From: Isoetes taiwanensis
Lineage: Eukaryota > Streptophyta > Lycopodiopsida > Isoetales > Isoetaceae
NCBI GenBank assembly: GCA_021234155.1
Contig: JAJEKV010000130.1
Coordinates: forward strand, 708,787 to 772,786
Direction of reading: 5' to 3'
DNA: 64,000 nucleotides
Each line of letters begins with the position of its first letter. The stretch's first letter is position 1. The position numbers were made by a program, and so were the translations under genes. Below the pieces are notes generated by a model. The model was given only the letters and a program-made list of their open reading frames with translations, was not told the DNA's origin and did not search any database. Positions 36,269 through 47,624 of this stretch are shown piece after piece.

Positions 36269-36363
36269 CTTTATGTAATGTATATATGTTCTACTACTTT
36301 GTTATACATATCTAATATTCTGTTTTGTCCTGTTAGCAGTTCTTTTAAGAAAAAGGTACATCA

Positions 36364-36424
36364 TGGAATTGAACCCCTGACCTTCTGCACCCAAGACAAC
36401 ACCTTTACCAATGAGCCAACTTCT
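36364..36424 (-). other. second tRNA-like segment
   Basis: On the minus strand, AGTTGGCTCATTGGTAAAGG (A-box-like, D-arm) is followed by TCAGGGGTTCAATTCC (B box GGTTCAATTCC, T-arm) at tRNA-like spacing. It has the same orientation as the segment at 36209-36268, about 150 bases away. It is more tRNA-like than the first, but a full cloverleaf was not established by eye. Confidence 0.5.
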
Positions 36425-36529
36425 TTCTTGAATGGATATAATCCTTTTTCTAGGATTTATAGTTTATCTATTCCATATCTAAATTACATGCGTGCCTTTG
36501 GTAAACCCACGTTGTGGAGGCAACAACTC

Positions 36530-36668
36530 CGCCGGAGCAAGCTCTTCCGCCATAGCCGCCGGAGCAAGCTCTTCCGCCATAGCCGCCGGAGCAAGCTCTC
36601 TTGTCGTAGCCGCCGGAACAAGCTCTCTCGCCCGTAGTAGGAGAACAAGCTCTCTCGCCATAGCCAGC
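36530..36668. repeat. 27-bp tandem array
   Basis: About five units of GCCGGAGCAAGCTCTTCCGC plus CATAGCC, the last ones diverged. The open frames across it on both strands (Ala/Ser-rich or Glu/Leu/Ala-rich) follow from the 27-base period and are not evidence of a gene. Confidence 0.8.
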
Positions 36669-39600
36669 CCGGATGCGATCTTGCCATAGCCATGGGAGTC
36701 GACCTCTCTGTCATAGTCAACCGGATAATTGTTAACCATATATAAAGCTATTATCCCCTGGGAATAAACCGACCAAATGACACGACGTAATCTAGCAAGT
36801 CCGGCCAACTTGTTATGACAACATCAACTCACTTGGTGGGACTAATTCCGGAACTTAATTAACAACGACAGGGCAACTTTCTAGAATAGCAGCGTGTATT
36901 ATATCCTTGGATATTCTCTAAGCGACGATAATAATGTCCAGTTATCGGCGTTCCTCGACCTATGACTTTAATTATTTTTTTCTTTGGTAGATGCCTTGAT
37001 AACACAATTTCTTCGGGCTTTGCCATCATTCAATCTATACTACATTCATATGCTTTATCTTAGACCTTATTCAACGTTATACGTAATATGTTATAGACAT
37101 AACTATAATTAACGTTGTCTCTCTCTAGTGTCTAAACCTTGCCTCATCTCAATTCCCAGACAAAGGATTCCTTTTCGCCCAACCAACTAGGGACTGCCAT
37201 GCGGCACCCCTCTAGACCATGGGCGACTTTTAATCCTACCACCCCTCACTACTTCTTCTCAATGGTCGTGTTCTTTTCATGGACCATTTTCCCAGACCAC
37301 GGTACCAACTCTGTAATACATAGTGAGTGCTTGTGTTAGAACCCCCACAATAATGTCAACACTTTGTGCCAAACTTCACCGTCTATATGGATGTGATTAA
37401 TTATCTGTGCCACACGCTTTTGTCAAAGTGAAAGGTCTACCTACCCTCTTTCGGAGTTGTTCTCCCATACATTCCAATGCCACCCAACCATTGTTGATTA
37501 CTCACCCCTTTCTAGGGTACCTAGATAAGGTCCGAGCCAAATGTTTCCAACCATTATTTTAAAACCTAACCGTCTTTAGGTTCTGCAAACGAACTTACAT
37601 ATTCCAAAGGATTATATGAATATCCCAAAGGACAGTACCACCCAAAGACCTCTCAAGGTAGGCCTCCTCTATTCAGAGATCTTGTGTTCAAGTCTCCGGG
37701 GTCAATCATATGTCCTCATGGATCTTTGCCAATATGGCATGGCGTATCTATCTATCTATCTATTTATAAAAAGGTCCTTGGTGAACTCAATTCACCATGT
37801 TGTCCTAAGACATGGGCGTCTTCTTCCCTAAGCCATACGCCAAATCTTTAAAGAGTTTTTCGGCTCTTGCTGCCTTTCAAGCTGCAGGTATATCTTTGCA
37901 TGTTAGCAAAGACTAACCTTCATGTTAGGAAATAACCTTTCTATCTAGATTGCTAAATATCATGCATCGGGGTCCTTTATTCCTTCTCTTCTTCAATATG
38001 TTTTCACGTCTATGGCGATTTTGGTATCCAGACCCTTACGCGCCCACGGCTACATATTTCACTCTTTGGTCGTGACCTTTATTCGATAGAGTCACCAATC
38101 CAATTACTCCTTTATGTATTCATTAACCGTCTTGTGTCGCTTTTGAGCCGCTATTATATGCTCCTATATTGTTAACCCACCTATCATTGGGGTTATGATC
38201 CAACGTTGTCCTACATCCTCGAAATGTTAGTCATTACATTTCTCCGTCATGATGCTATCTTTCATTGCTCGGCATTCCAAATGACTTGGCATTTTCATTT
38301 AAGCCATAGTCATGGCCTAAGAGTGGGTGAGCCTTCGTAAATTACCTGGAGTCATCAAGGTGCTTGCCTTGTATTTTGTGAGCCTTTCTACAATTACCTA
38401 CGTCTAATATAACCCGGGCTTGTATCAATGTTCGAGTCCGGTATATGTTAACTTGCACCCCCATGTAACCCATGGCGTCATCTCTGCCTGATCCAGGTAT
38501 AGATCATGTGGGAAAGCTAGTCTTAGGTGTCTATGCAAGACACATTCGAACATTTAGCAGGTAACTGCTATTCGCTACTTATCCTGAAATTGTACTATTG
38601 TACTACTCAACCCCACTACCTTAATTAAGTTTTATTCTATTGGCCGTTGACATTTATTTCAAGTGCCAACTACTACCTCATACCCTAGCATGCAACGGAT
38701 TGACGGTCCTTTTCACATTTCAAACGTATCTCCAGATCCTTCCTCAGTAACTTTAGGATACCCTCGTCTTTCTCTCCTTGCGTCGCCACCTAAATTACCT
38801 CCCTGAGATGTTTATCATATCTGTACATGGTATGTACATAATAAACGTATCTCCGGACCCACAATGCTAGAGCTCTGCTCTAACTTAGCTAAAGTGTAAG
38901 CTTGGTAGTCCTTGAAACAAAACCTATTACCTATGTACCTTTATAATGTGGCTGACCCACCGACTTCCCAACTGGGCAGTGGCCAACTCTATGTTGGAAA
39001 TCTATATGCTGCCTACATTTTTGATAGGATCCCCAGCTACTTTAACCATCCCTTTACTGCCTTATGGTATTCCAGTCGTGTATATACACTATCATACCAC
39101 CCATGGGATTATGCCAAAATTCTGAAGGTTTACTACCCCAGATGAGGAGCTTTTCTAAAGGCTTCTTTCGCTATCCTTTGTGTTCCATACCACCCATAAT
39201 CTACACACCTCGTCTTGATTTTATCGGGACTTGGATTGCTATGTACCGTTCCGCGAATCATACCTCAAAGTAAGTCGACATTCTATACCTTTACCACCAT
39301 TGTCGAAACCTACACTTCTAAAGTGATCTCCCTTTCATGAGCTGGGTATTTATAATCCAGTTTTTCACCTTACTATAGTACGTCTTTAACGTGGACTACG
39401 GTAGATATGATATATGGTGCTATCCAGTCTCCTTCTACACTAAATAGCAATCTAGATGCCGCATAATAAATCAATCCTCGTAATTATTAGGTCCAGTATT
39501 TCACTTAGATACCAAACATCGTCATACTAATTTTCTCGAGTATCCATCAAAATAGGGATATCTTAACACTCCTTATTCCCAACATTCAGCACTTCTACTT

Positions 39601-40750
39601 TAAGTAAGAGCCCAGAACCTGCTCAATCATCACCATATAACAGGCTCGGTGCCGGACCGGGCATGGTTTGATGCTTACCGCCGTGGACACCATAGTTACA
39701 ACTGGCCTTCCGTGATTCAGGACGATTGCATAGCCATAGCACTGCCGGATAGCGACCGGGGCGGTACCAATTACGTCGAATGTATATGTCAGCTGTACCT
39801 GTGCCCTATAACTATAAGCCTGTCTGTATGTGTTATAAATTTACGAAAATAGCAATAAAATAAATAAGTAATTCAAATGTAAGAACATCGGGACATCTCG
39901 TAAATGTATAAACATAACCAATGAATTAATATGTGTCCTCATGTGACTATAATCTATGCTAAAGATAGAGAGTGTGAGTGTGGAAACATTAACGATAATC
40001 GAAAGGAGCAAACTATTTAAACACATAATCAAATACAATAGAAGGAGATAAGTATGTATGTCTTACACAAACTCCTAAGGGAATAACGAGACTTAGATAA
40101 TGTTATAACAAGGTTATGAATAATAAATGAAGAACGTCTGTCTGTAATTAATATTAAAGTATATAGGTCAAAATGGCAAATACAGTACAATATATAATTC
40201 TATTAAAGGGTAACTATAACTGTCAGGGGCATCTAAACACTCACGATACCAATATATGAATTGTTAAAATTGTAACAAAATAGGAAAACAAAATTTAGAT
40301 GCAAAATTACATTAAGCCTGGCTGTAATAAAATCACTTGCAAAGTGAAGGGAGAATACAATAGATATATACACACAAGTTAATATGATTAGAATGACTTT
40401 CTACTTAACAACAAATGGAAGTTCTCTAGATCTATACCTGTCTTTAATATATAATCAGTTACCTGTATGTATAGAAGAAACGATTGAGACTTCCACAAAC
40501 CTTATTTGTTCACTTTTTACGGTCCTAAGCGATGTTCATAATCCGATATATACCTCTACCTCTTATATTTCAGAGTTATAAATTGCACATTACAAGTCAT
40601 TTCAAACTTAATCACTTTGAACATGACAACGTCTGTGTGACTTATAATCTCACGCTACCTCTTTAAGGAGGGGAGACTTCCTTCCAATATATGATGTGTT
40701 GCCCTGCAACAAGAGCCGTCTTGATCTTTTGGGGGCGACATCATTTTTTA

Positions 40751-40762
40751 AAGTGGGGAGAA
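40751..40762 (+). other. polypurine tract
   Basis: AAGTGGGGAGAA lies directly before the 3' LTR, the expected place for the plus-strand primer of an LTR element. Confidence 0.75.
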
Positions 40763-42342
40763 TGTGGCGTTCCACATATTTATACGCATATTTAAGTATA
40801 AATACATGACACGTCACTATGGATAATTAATGGCACATTAATTATTCATAAGCTAGGGTTAGCTATGTTAATAATTAAATTATAAAGGTGGAAACCTAAC
40901 CCAAAACCCTAATTCGAATTTAGGGCTTATCCTAATATTAAAAAGGGCTAAAATACCAAATTAGCTAATTATTGACATGCCACCTGGCCCAAATCGATTG
41001 GGCAAGGTAGGGTTTCCATTTTGGACACCCAAATTAGGGCTTTTGTGCCCCAATTCGAATTGGGAGCAATTGGGGATGGAGGAGGAGGAGCAGCAGCCAG
41101 GCACCCTTCAGCAAATCGAGATGGAGCCATCCCAAGCCCGATTCGACGGTTAGTCTATAGCTTAGCTGTGTTATCTGTAGGGTAGACTTGTTGTGTGTAT
41201 TTCTTCTATTTCTCTGTGTTCTCTATGCTTTACCTATAGGAACTAACCCTTGATTATAAAGGTAAGTTCTCTTTATATTCTGATTCTGGGTTTGCTCTTA
41301 AAGGATGGATTGATAGTTCTTTGCATAGTATTACTCACGGAAATGGGGGAATTAAGGGGGTAGAGACCTACGAGCCATGATAGTAGGATGCTCCTAGGTA
41401 GATCCCTGTACTTCCCATTAGATGCGGCCTGTGCACAAGAGCCCACCGAGTCGTGGATGCTATGGAGCGACTTAGCACCAAATAAGGGACCACAGTGGTG
41501 GCGGGGGTGGGGTCTTGCACCGAACATAAAGGCTCCTAAGACTCCCTACGGTGGACTAGGCCTAATAGCCAGGCCGGTGAGCTAAGCGATCCAGGCCGGG
41601 TATGGGTCCGACACTCTCGTCTGAGAGGTGTGACCCATGGGGGCATCTGTACTTTGAGTAGATTTAGGGGCGGTAAGTGGGAGTGATGCGGATGCGAGGG
41701 GGGCCGATGCGGCACGTATTCTCTAGTCCACCCATGGAACCACTGTGATCCTGGAAGGGGACACTTCCCCGACCTGCCTCATCGGACGGGGCTTCATGAA
41801 CCCTGTAGTAGGCTCGTAGGGTGATACCTTGAGTCTGCGTGTCCGGAAGGCTATAGTGACGCCATAGCATGATTTGACTCATCTGCAAAGTGTGCACGGG
41901 GCGGATGGAGTGGACAACCCTAGCCAATGTTCTATGCCGACCAACGCCATGTCAAGATTGGTCTCTTGATCTCTTGAGACCTAGCCGTCGGTCGATCCTC
42001 CTTTGAGTCGAAGGGGTAGAACCATGGGTTTGGGGTGTTTTCCTTAGTATTAAATGCATATCCTTTGTTGTTGTCACTTGGATGGATGTGCCACCCCTCG
42101 TGGTGGTAAATTATGATATGATTATGCTGTGTGCTAACCTTGTATTCACGCTTCCGCGACGTAGGAGCCCCATTGAAGGCGTGGGCCGAATGACCCCTCA
42201 GGTGTCCTTCACTTGAGCATCTTCTCATAGATGGCCGAAGGTTAGGCGGAGGGCCCCTGCTCGTGGCGAGTTGGTCGCCATGGTAGGGGAAAGTCCCCGT
42301 ATGTATACGTCCGAGGGTTGTATATGTTCAGGGAGCGTCACA
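40763..42342 (+). repeat. 3' LTR
   Basis: It begins TGTGGCGTTCCACATATTTA and ends GCGTCACA, followed by the target duplication CATAC. It matches both parts of the 5' LTR and shows the uninterrupted site where LINE B inserted in the other copy. Confidence 0.85.
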
Positions 42343-42347
42343 CATAC

Positions 42348-42740
42348 ATGTGGCAAAGGAGGCTGGGTCTCCGTCGGATTCCTCACCTTTGTTCGCGAAC
42401 TGCTGGTGGTTCCGGCTAGGTTCCCGCTAGGCTATGATCCGATCGAGGACCTCCAATGCTCAGAATGGATTGAAATTTGGCTCAGTAGATGCCAATGGCT
42501 CTACTACATGACCCCAAAATCCCCTCCTCTGGTGCCCTCACACTGCCTCAAAGTAGGCCTACTTTTTGCACATGTAGAAAATCAACACAATTAAGTATAT
42601 ATTGGCTCAAACCTTATAGTATTTTGCAGATGTCACTAATCACTATACAAAAACATGTACGAGCATACCCCACAAACGAGGATTGCTACTTATGGTCTAC
42701 ATCGATGAATAAAGAGCAAATATACCCATCCGACAGCTCT
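42348..42740 (-). mobile_element. LINE A, 5' part beyond the LTR element
   Basis: After CATAC the sequence continues LINE A on the minus strand. Just upstream of ORF1 Met, the frame reads EESDGDPASFATC. A stop lies further upstream, so ORF1 probably starts at or near the insertion point and most of this stretch is 5' UTR. The plus-strand open frames here (42271-42767) are not conserved with any LINE and are not counted. Confidence 0.5.
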
Positions 42741-42830
42741 CGATGCCCGGAGTCACCGCCCATGTGAATATGCACCCAAAGCAAAATATAATGGTTTGTA
42801 CTACATCTTCAATATGTAATTAGATGTCAA
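42741..42830 (+). mobile_element. LINE 3' tail related to LINE C
   Basis: This resembles the 3' UTR of the LINE at 15524-17700: both contain TGTGAATATGCACCCAAA followed by ATATAATGGTTTGT. It may be the far end of LINE C, separated from its RT part by the later insertions, though the intervening ORF2 C-terminus is missing. Confidence 0.5.
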
Positions 42831-42895
42831 CAATAAAGATTTTACTGCATAGTTATTACAACCTCTCTTCTTATTGTTCACTGATAACTTTACAA

Positions 42896-42922
42896 CCCAG
42901 CAATGCTGGGCACTATTACTAG
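42896..42922 (+). mobile_element. Helitron-like 3' terminus
   Basis: A hairpin, CCCAGCAATGCTGGG (42896-42910), is followed eight bases later by CTAG (42919-42922) and then T. This is the standard Helitron 3' end: short GC-rich hairpin, CTRR, insertion before T. The same structure with nearly the same sequence is at 60999-61025. The 5' TC end was not identified. Confidence 0.6.
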
Positions 42923-42999
42923 TTTTTTATTAAGTTTTTCTTTTCAAGATCTACTAGAAGAGCCCTTTTTCTGATAGACTAAAAACTATGTTTATCTTG

Positions 43000-44460
43000 T
43001 GGACAAGATATTTCTATTCGTGTCTCAAGATATTTGTTGTTTTCGTGGCCCTCTATATCTTTGGAGCATGGCATCCTTATTTTTTCCCCACATACTTTCT
43101 TGCCACATTCTTTATTTGAGTATTTATTTCCTTGATGGCGTCTACTTGAGCCACTTAAACGCAAGTATATTGCTAAAAGATGGTCGTCAATCCCTGTTAA
43201 GAAGCATCATGCATCAGCTATTCCTTCCATTCCGTCTAATAGGGCTACTTTGAATCCCAACTTAGCTTCGGGTTTTGTTTTTTCTCTAAGTTCACCGTTT
43301 GATTTGCCTAATAGCACTCTATTTTCTTCCCATGCTCCTATATCTCATAATGCTCCTCCTTGGTGGGTCAAAATTCAACGGTTCCAAGTTTTTTCTTCTT
43401 TGGATGTTAATAGCAAATTTCTACAAGCGATAAAGCTCCAGTCAATCGCATGTTAATGAGAAGCTCGAGGCCTTGAGGTTGGAGATTCAGGAGCGTGCTT
43501 CTCATGTTTGTACCTACTTTTAAGAGTGATCCAATTAGATACCAGTAAAAGTTCTTGTTCTCTATGCAAGATCGCTTTAACGATTTAAACTCTAACATGT
43601 CTGCATTGAGCCCTTCAATTCCTAATGACATTCTTATAATTGTGGAAAGGGGTAAGACGTTTGTTGCTCGACATATGAAATTCTTGATTGTTGCAGACAA
43701 GGAGGGCTATGAGATAACTCTTGATTTTGATGACCATATTTTTCCAATTCGCCCGCTAGCGATGGCGTAGTTTGTCTTAATTAGTTGAGTTGCACCCTCT
43801 GTGGGCATGGTACTCATTGTATTGACCCTTGTTCTTTCTACCTCATTAGTGCAGGGGTTCCTTCCACAACTCATTGCTTAATTTGGTTTTTCATCCATAC
43901 ATTTTGTGCCTCTAGGGGCTAAGTATTGATTGTCTGCATTATTCTTTATTTATTATATTTTTTGACAATCGATGTTTCTTGTTGTTTTTGCACTACTTCT
44001 TTAATTTGCTTCTAGTGCTTAAGGTAGCTTCATCAAATTTGTCTTGCATCCTTTGTAAATAGTCATTAATTTTCTTATTCATGGTTAATCTGGCATCTTG
44101 TGCTTTGCATTTTTATATTTCGTTTTGTGTGGTGGCTTTTGTCGTTCGCGAGTTTTTCACTTTTTGTACTTGCCTATCAATCCTGGCCTTGTATCTCGTT
44201 TGTTATCATATTTAAGCATTGCTAATTAGTGTCAAATGTATTCGTTTTTAGGATCTCTGCGCATCGTGGAATTCATTATAGTTTTCTGGTATTCTAAATT
44301 CTAAGAGGCGGAGTGTTCCTTTTTTGTCGGCCATGTTATTTGTTGTGGTATAGAGTCTCCTAAGAAGCTTACTTATTATATTTATCAATACCAGTTTCAT
44401 CACCTAGCAAACTCTACTATTGTTTGAAAAAGACCCAAGTAATAATATCGTTATAATACA
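43000..44460. other. unassigned stretch with weak coding-like frames
   Basis: Plus-strand frames at about 43190-43456 (PSNRATLNPNLASGFVFSLS and PPWWVKIQRFQVF) and 43555-43770 (IPNDILIIVERGKTFVARHM, then ITLDFDDHIFPIRPL) look protein-like but match nothing I recognise. They may be remnants of a transposon ORF1 or a host pseudogene. The rest, 43780-44460, is T-rich with no feature. Confidence 0.3.
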
Positions 44461-44470
44461 AGAAATTTAT

Positions 44471-44492
44471 CGCGGCGGCCAAGGCCGCCGCG
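44471..44492. repeat. perfect 22-bp GC palindrome
   Basis: CGCGGCGGCCAAGGCCGCCG plus CG forms a near-complete hairpin in AT-rich DNA. The sequence before it, TACAAGAAATTTATCG, resembles the CACTACAAGAAA start of plant CACTA transposons, whose subterminal regions often carry such GC hairpins. No partner end was found. Confidence 0.5.
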
Positions 44493-44502
44493 AACATTTC
44501 TC

Positions 44503-44606
44503 TTTACAGACTTGGTGGTCTTTATAGTCTTGGTATAAGGTAGGTAAGGACCCAATTTTACAGACTTGGTGGTCTTTATAGTCTTGGTATAAGGTAAGGA
44601 CCCAAA
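44503..44606. repeat. two 50-54 bp tandem units
   Basis: TTTACAGACTTGGTGGTCTT followed by TATAGTCTTGGTATAAGGTA is repeated at 44503-44556 and 44557-44606; the second unit lacks a 4-base GTAG-type piece. Confidence 0.85.
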
Positions 44607-45138
44607 GTATTATGGAGCGCATTTGGAGATGAAATATTATATGCTCTTAGAAAATGAACATCTGACCAATCGAGTCTCACAAATTAGTGCATAACATTGG
44701 ATTGAAGAATTGCTTATTATTCAAATTTTTGAAGGAAATGAATCAAATTGCTCTTGCCAAAATAAGGATTATTTTTTCTGGTGTTTGATGCATATTCTTT
44801 TTGGTTCAAACTCTTTGCGTTGATTCATATGTTTTCCAGCCTTTTGTTCTTCATGGAGGCATTTTTGTATATGCTTTAGAGGCTGTTGCAGCACGGGCAT
44901 TATTATGGCTCCTAACTGGCAAAGAATAGCTATTATCAAACCTAACATTAGCCTCCATATAATCAAACCTAATAATAGAGGTGTATGTTTAGGATAGCCT
45001 CTGCTTATTGGTAAAAGATTACACCTTCTGTTATCATTCTATTCATCTTTTACAAAGTAATAAATTTGCATTTGCTTATTCTTCAAATGATATTTTACTG
45101 TCTTTGCCCTATAATGTAGATTAATCCTTGTTTTATAC

Positions 45139-45334
45139 CTGTAACTCTTCTGCTAAGATAAGGAACTGCCCACCAATTGTCTTCACACCAGGTTGTGATA
45201 TGCTATTACAACACAGTCCCAAATGCTGCTTCAAAGTAGAATTAATATCCTCTGCATGATACTCTTCCTTTCTTCCCACCCATAATGCCAGACTTGCATG
45301 ATTGCGGAGCAATTTTACTGCATCAAGAGCGCAC
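45139..45334 (-). pseudogene. exon fragment of GH2 endo-beta-mannosidase
   Basis: Plant mannosylglycoprotein endo-beta-mannosidase trims N-glycans. The minus-strand exon reads [20 protein letters not shown], matching the family's CARDTxKLLRNHxSLALWVGGNEQ segment, then [12 protein letters not shown] (family DINxALKxDLxLH). It is bounded by TTTTAAG acceptor and ACAGGTATAA donor sequences. The acid/base NE of the family is KE here, and the sequence after QHLGLC no longer matches. No neighbouring exons of the enzyme are recognised, so this is an isolated fragment. Confidence 0.65.
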
Positions 45335-47420
45335 CTTAAAAGACATCATGTTTCAATGCCTAGCTTGGACTGCATGTCATCTCCTCTAGAAACAATAATG
45401 GCAACGCGCATTTGGACCTTTTAATCACCTTAAAAATGCCTGAGCAAGCTGCAAAACGTAAATAGCATTGCTCAACAAAAGCAATAAAAGATGAGGTATG
45501 ACTACTTAATAAACAAATCCATACAATCTGCAAAACGTCATTCAAAACATGAACAATCGAAATCAACAATCGAAATCAACAAACAGATTCAAATTCTGTG
45601 AAAGTTATTGAGCTTTCATAAAAATAACTTAAATAGGAAAGATAGAGTTGGACAAAGACCTCCTTGATTCTATAGCTGATCGTTGTGGCAACCGCACGCT
45701 GGTACAAATAGACTGTCAAATGCATACATCTTTCTCTTTACTCTTACTTAAGGCTGCCAACTCGGGCATAATCTTACTGCGGAAGCCACACATTTAAGGT
45801 TTAGAATATGTTGCAAAGGCTTGCTGCAACTTCAAAAAGATATCAAAGGAACTATCTCATTTCTCATTATTTCTCAAGATTTTCGCCTGCTTCTTAAAAG
45901 TTAGAACCCTGCAAACGATAGTTACAGTGAAGCAATGCAGACTGCAGAATGACTCAGAATCTGTGTATCTCAAATGCAATAATTATCCTCGTAGTGCAAT
46001 ACAAATGTTATATGAAATTAGTTTAACCTTTGTTTCTTATTTTGTTGCCATTAAACCATCAGCGACACCCATCACAGAAAAAACAACCACAAAATTGTAG
46101 ATTTACCCCGGTGAGTCAAGTTCCTAATTCAATGTTCCAGATACAAACTTAGATGGATTTGAGATTGAGTTCAAAGGGCTCCAGATTCTTACAGGTCTAA
46201 GAGCAGTCACGATTAACAGAGTTTAGCCTAAGGAAGCAAACCTCAATGACGCCATTTTCACATTGACTCCAGAAGATTTTTAACAGTGCAATTCAGGGTG
46301 TCCTCTCATCGGCTGGAAATTAGGAAAACAGATCCCACAAGACATTTCAAACCCTTTCCCAGCATCCAAAGAAGCTCTAATTCTAAAAGAGCAGTTGATG
46401 GCCATACCTTCAGCCGGAAAGGGGGCACAACATACATTTTGGCCCTATCCCACCAAAACAAAGCTCAAGCCTTCATCTTGATAAGAAAGCAGATCACCTG
46501 GTCTTTCCGAAATCCATACAGCTGTGGACTGAGATGAGCCAGAGAGCATTATTGATCCTCATCCAGGTATTTGGGTTTCTCTGAGGCCTGGTTTTTTCCC
46601 TTATGTTACGGTCCAAATGGAATGAACCTGTAATTCGATCCGTGGCTGCAATTTTCGGGCTTGAACTGGTCTAGTGTTGCCGAAAGAGTAAGCAGTACTA
46701 AGCCCTGAAAAAACAAAGCATTATATTCAGAAACATTTATGATCAGAAACAGAGCATTTCTATACAGGAAGACAGCATTTCTATACAGATTATACTTAGT
46801 ATCTGATGAAAAAACAGCGCATCTGTCTTAACATTTTAGTTCATTACACTTGTCTGATGCCTCTATTCTTCAAACCGAATTCATAAAATTGAGTGAAACC
46901 CAAGCTCCAAATTCATAAGCGGCTGAAAGAACAGTGAAAACGCACCTGAAATGCGGCTCCCAGCTACATCTCCAAGTACCTACATCTCAGATTGGCTTGG
47001 CTATGGCGGCCCATAGAAGCTTGGCTTGGCTTGGCTATGCCGAGCTATGGCTATGGCGGCTCTATGCCGAGCTTGGTTTGGGTATGGCGGCCCTTGCTTC
47101 TTCTTTATAAGCAGAAACGAATAGAAGCAGCAGAAGATCATAAAAGAGGCAGAAGGCGACAGCGTAGAAGACGGCGTTGCCATAGCCACAGCAGCCGGAG
47201 CTAGGAGTACCCAAAAACCCATCGTCATTACTCATTGTCTGAAGCTTTGCTTGGAAACAAGCAGATCCGCATCAGATCGGAATCCGATTGCAATGGTAGT
47301 AATGATGACGTCACACAATCACATCTTCTATTTTATTTTTAACTATATTTTTTAAGTAGACGTGGAGCTCTCTGGTTTTTTGTTTGAGACGGAAATATTA
47401 CATCAAAGAACAATTGAATC
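45335..47420. other. unassigned region upstream of the receptor kinase
   Basis: No convincing exon found. A GGCTTGGCTATGGCGG-type imperfect repeat lies near 46995-47095. CAG and CTG are common here, unlike in several other parts of the window. It may hold distal promoter sequence of the kinase gene. Confidence 0.3.
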
Positions 47421-47424
47421 TGCC

Positions 47425-47432
47425 TTATATAT
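47425..47432 (+). promoter_or_regulatory. candidate TATA box of the receptor kinase gene
   Basis: TTATATAT lies about 170-200 bases before the chosen start codon, a plausible place given a leader of 140-170 bases. It is inferred from position and sequence only. Confidence 0.4.
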
Positions 47433-47488
47433 GTTTAGATAGGATAGCCACTAGTAAAATCAACCCCTTCCCATTTAAGACATCCTTG

Positions 47489-47551
47489 ATGGATGTGAGC
47501 TGGGCAATGGTTGACCCGCAAGCATCTCCTAATCCAAAGGCTACGCTTTAG
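47489..47551 (+). promoter_or_regulatory. possible 20-codon upstream ORF
   Basis: ATG at 47489 opens a frame MDVSWAMVDPQASPNPKATL that stops at 47551, 73 bases before the main start. If the transcript begins at the TATA box above, this uORF would lie in the leader and could dampen translation. Confidence 0.35.
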
Positions 47552-47624
47552 TACTTGCGGCTGGCGGCAGAGCAGTAAAGAAGAAGTATTTCAGATGAGA
47601 AAGCTTGGTTTATGCATTGAAGTC

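Larger units (their letters stand above)
35738..40750 (+). mobile_element. LARD internal region, apparently non-coding
   Basis: About 5 kb between the primer-binding site and the polypurine tract. I find no gag, protease, RT, RNase H or integrase motif in any frame. It contains two tRNA-like segments (36209-36268 and 36364-36424, minus strand), a 27-bp tandem array (36530-36668) and a short TCTA microsatellite near 37747-37770. The remainder is pyrimidine-leaning unique sequence with only short chance frames. Lack of coding fits a LARD rather than a decayed autonomous element. Confidence 0.65.
25558..42347 (+). mobile_element. LTR retrotransposon, non-autonomous LARD type, with nested L1
   Basis: The ends are TGTG at 25563 and CACA at 42342, flanked by a 5-bp target duplication CATAC (25558-25562 and 42343-42347). 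The 5' LTR is 25563-26704 plus 34793 to about 35722, split by LINE B. The 3' LTR is 40763-42342. The LTRs are nearly identical apart from differing in length by about 0.47 kb, so the insertion is young. The internal region (about 35723-40762) has a primer-binding site and a polypurine tract but no recognisable gag or pol, which fits a LARD mobilised by other elements. It sits inside LINE A. Confidence 0.85.

Noticed and set aside
36364-36424. A functional tRNA gene
   Set aside because: The A and B boxes look right, but the acceptor stem does not pair convincingly by eye and it lies inside a retroelement; reported only as tRNA-like.
36479-36808. Alanine/glutamate/leucine-rich frames on both strands
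   Set aside because: They are produced by the 27-bp tandem array, which stays open in several frames because its period is a multiple of three.
42271-42767. Plus-strand frames after the 3' LTR
   Set aside because: The sequence is the 5' part of minus-strand LINE A; the plus-strand translation does not match LINE C's C-terminus or any family.
43182-43770. Calling a host gene from the protein-like frames
   Set aside because: Frames are short, broken and unmatched; listed only as unassigned.
47001-47228. 75-codon minus-strand frame upstream of the receptor kinase
   Set aside because: It arises from an imperfect GGCTTGGCTATGGCGG repeat; no homologous domain is visible.
47511-47624. Longer N-terminus of the receptor kinase starting at 47511
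   Set aside because: The codon there is TTG. The in-frame ATGs at 47595 and 47625 are better, and the latter gives a normal signal peptide.
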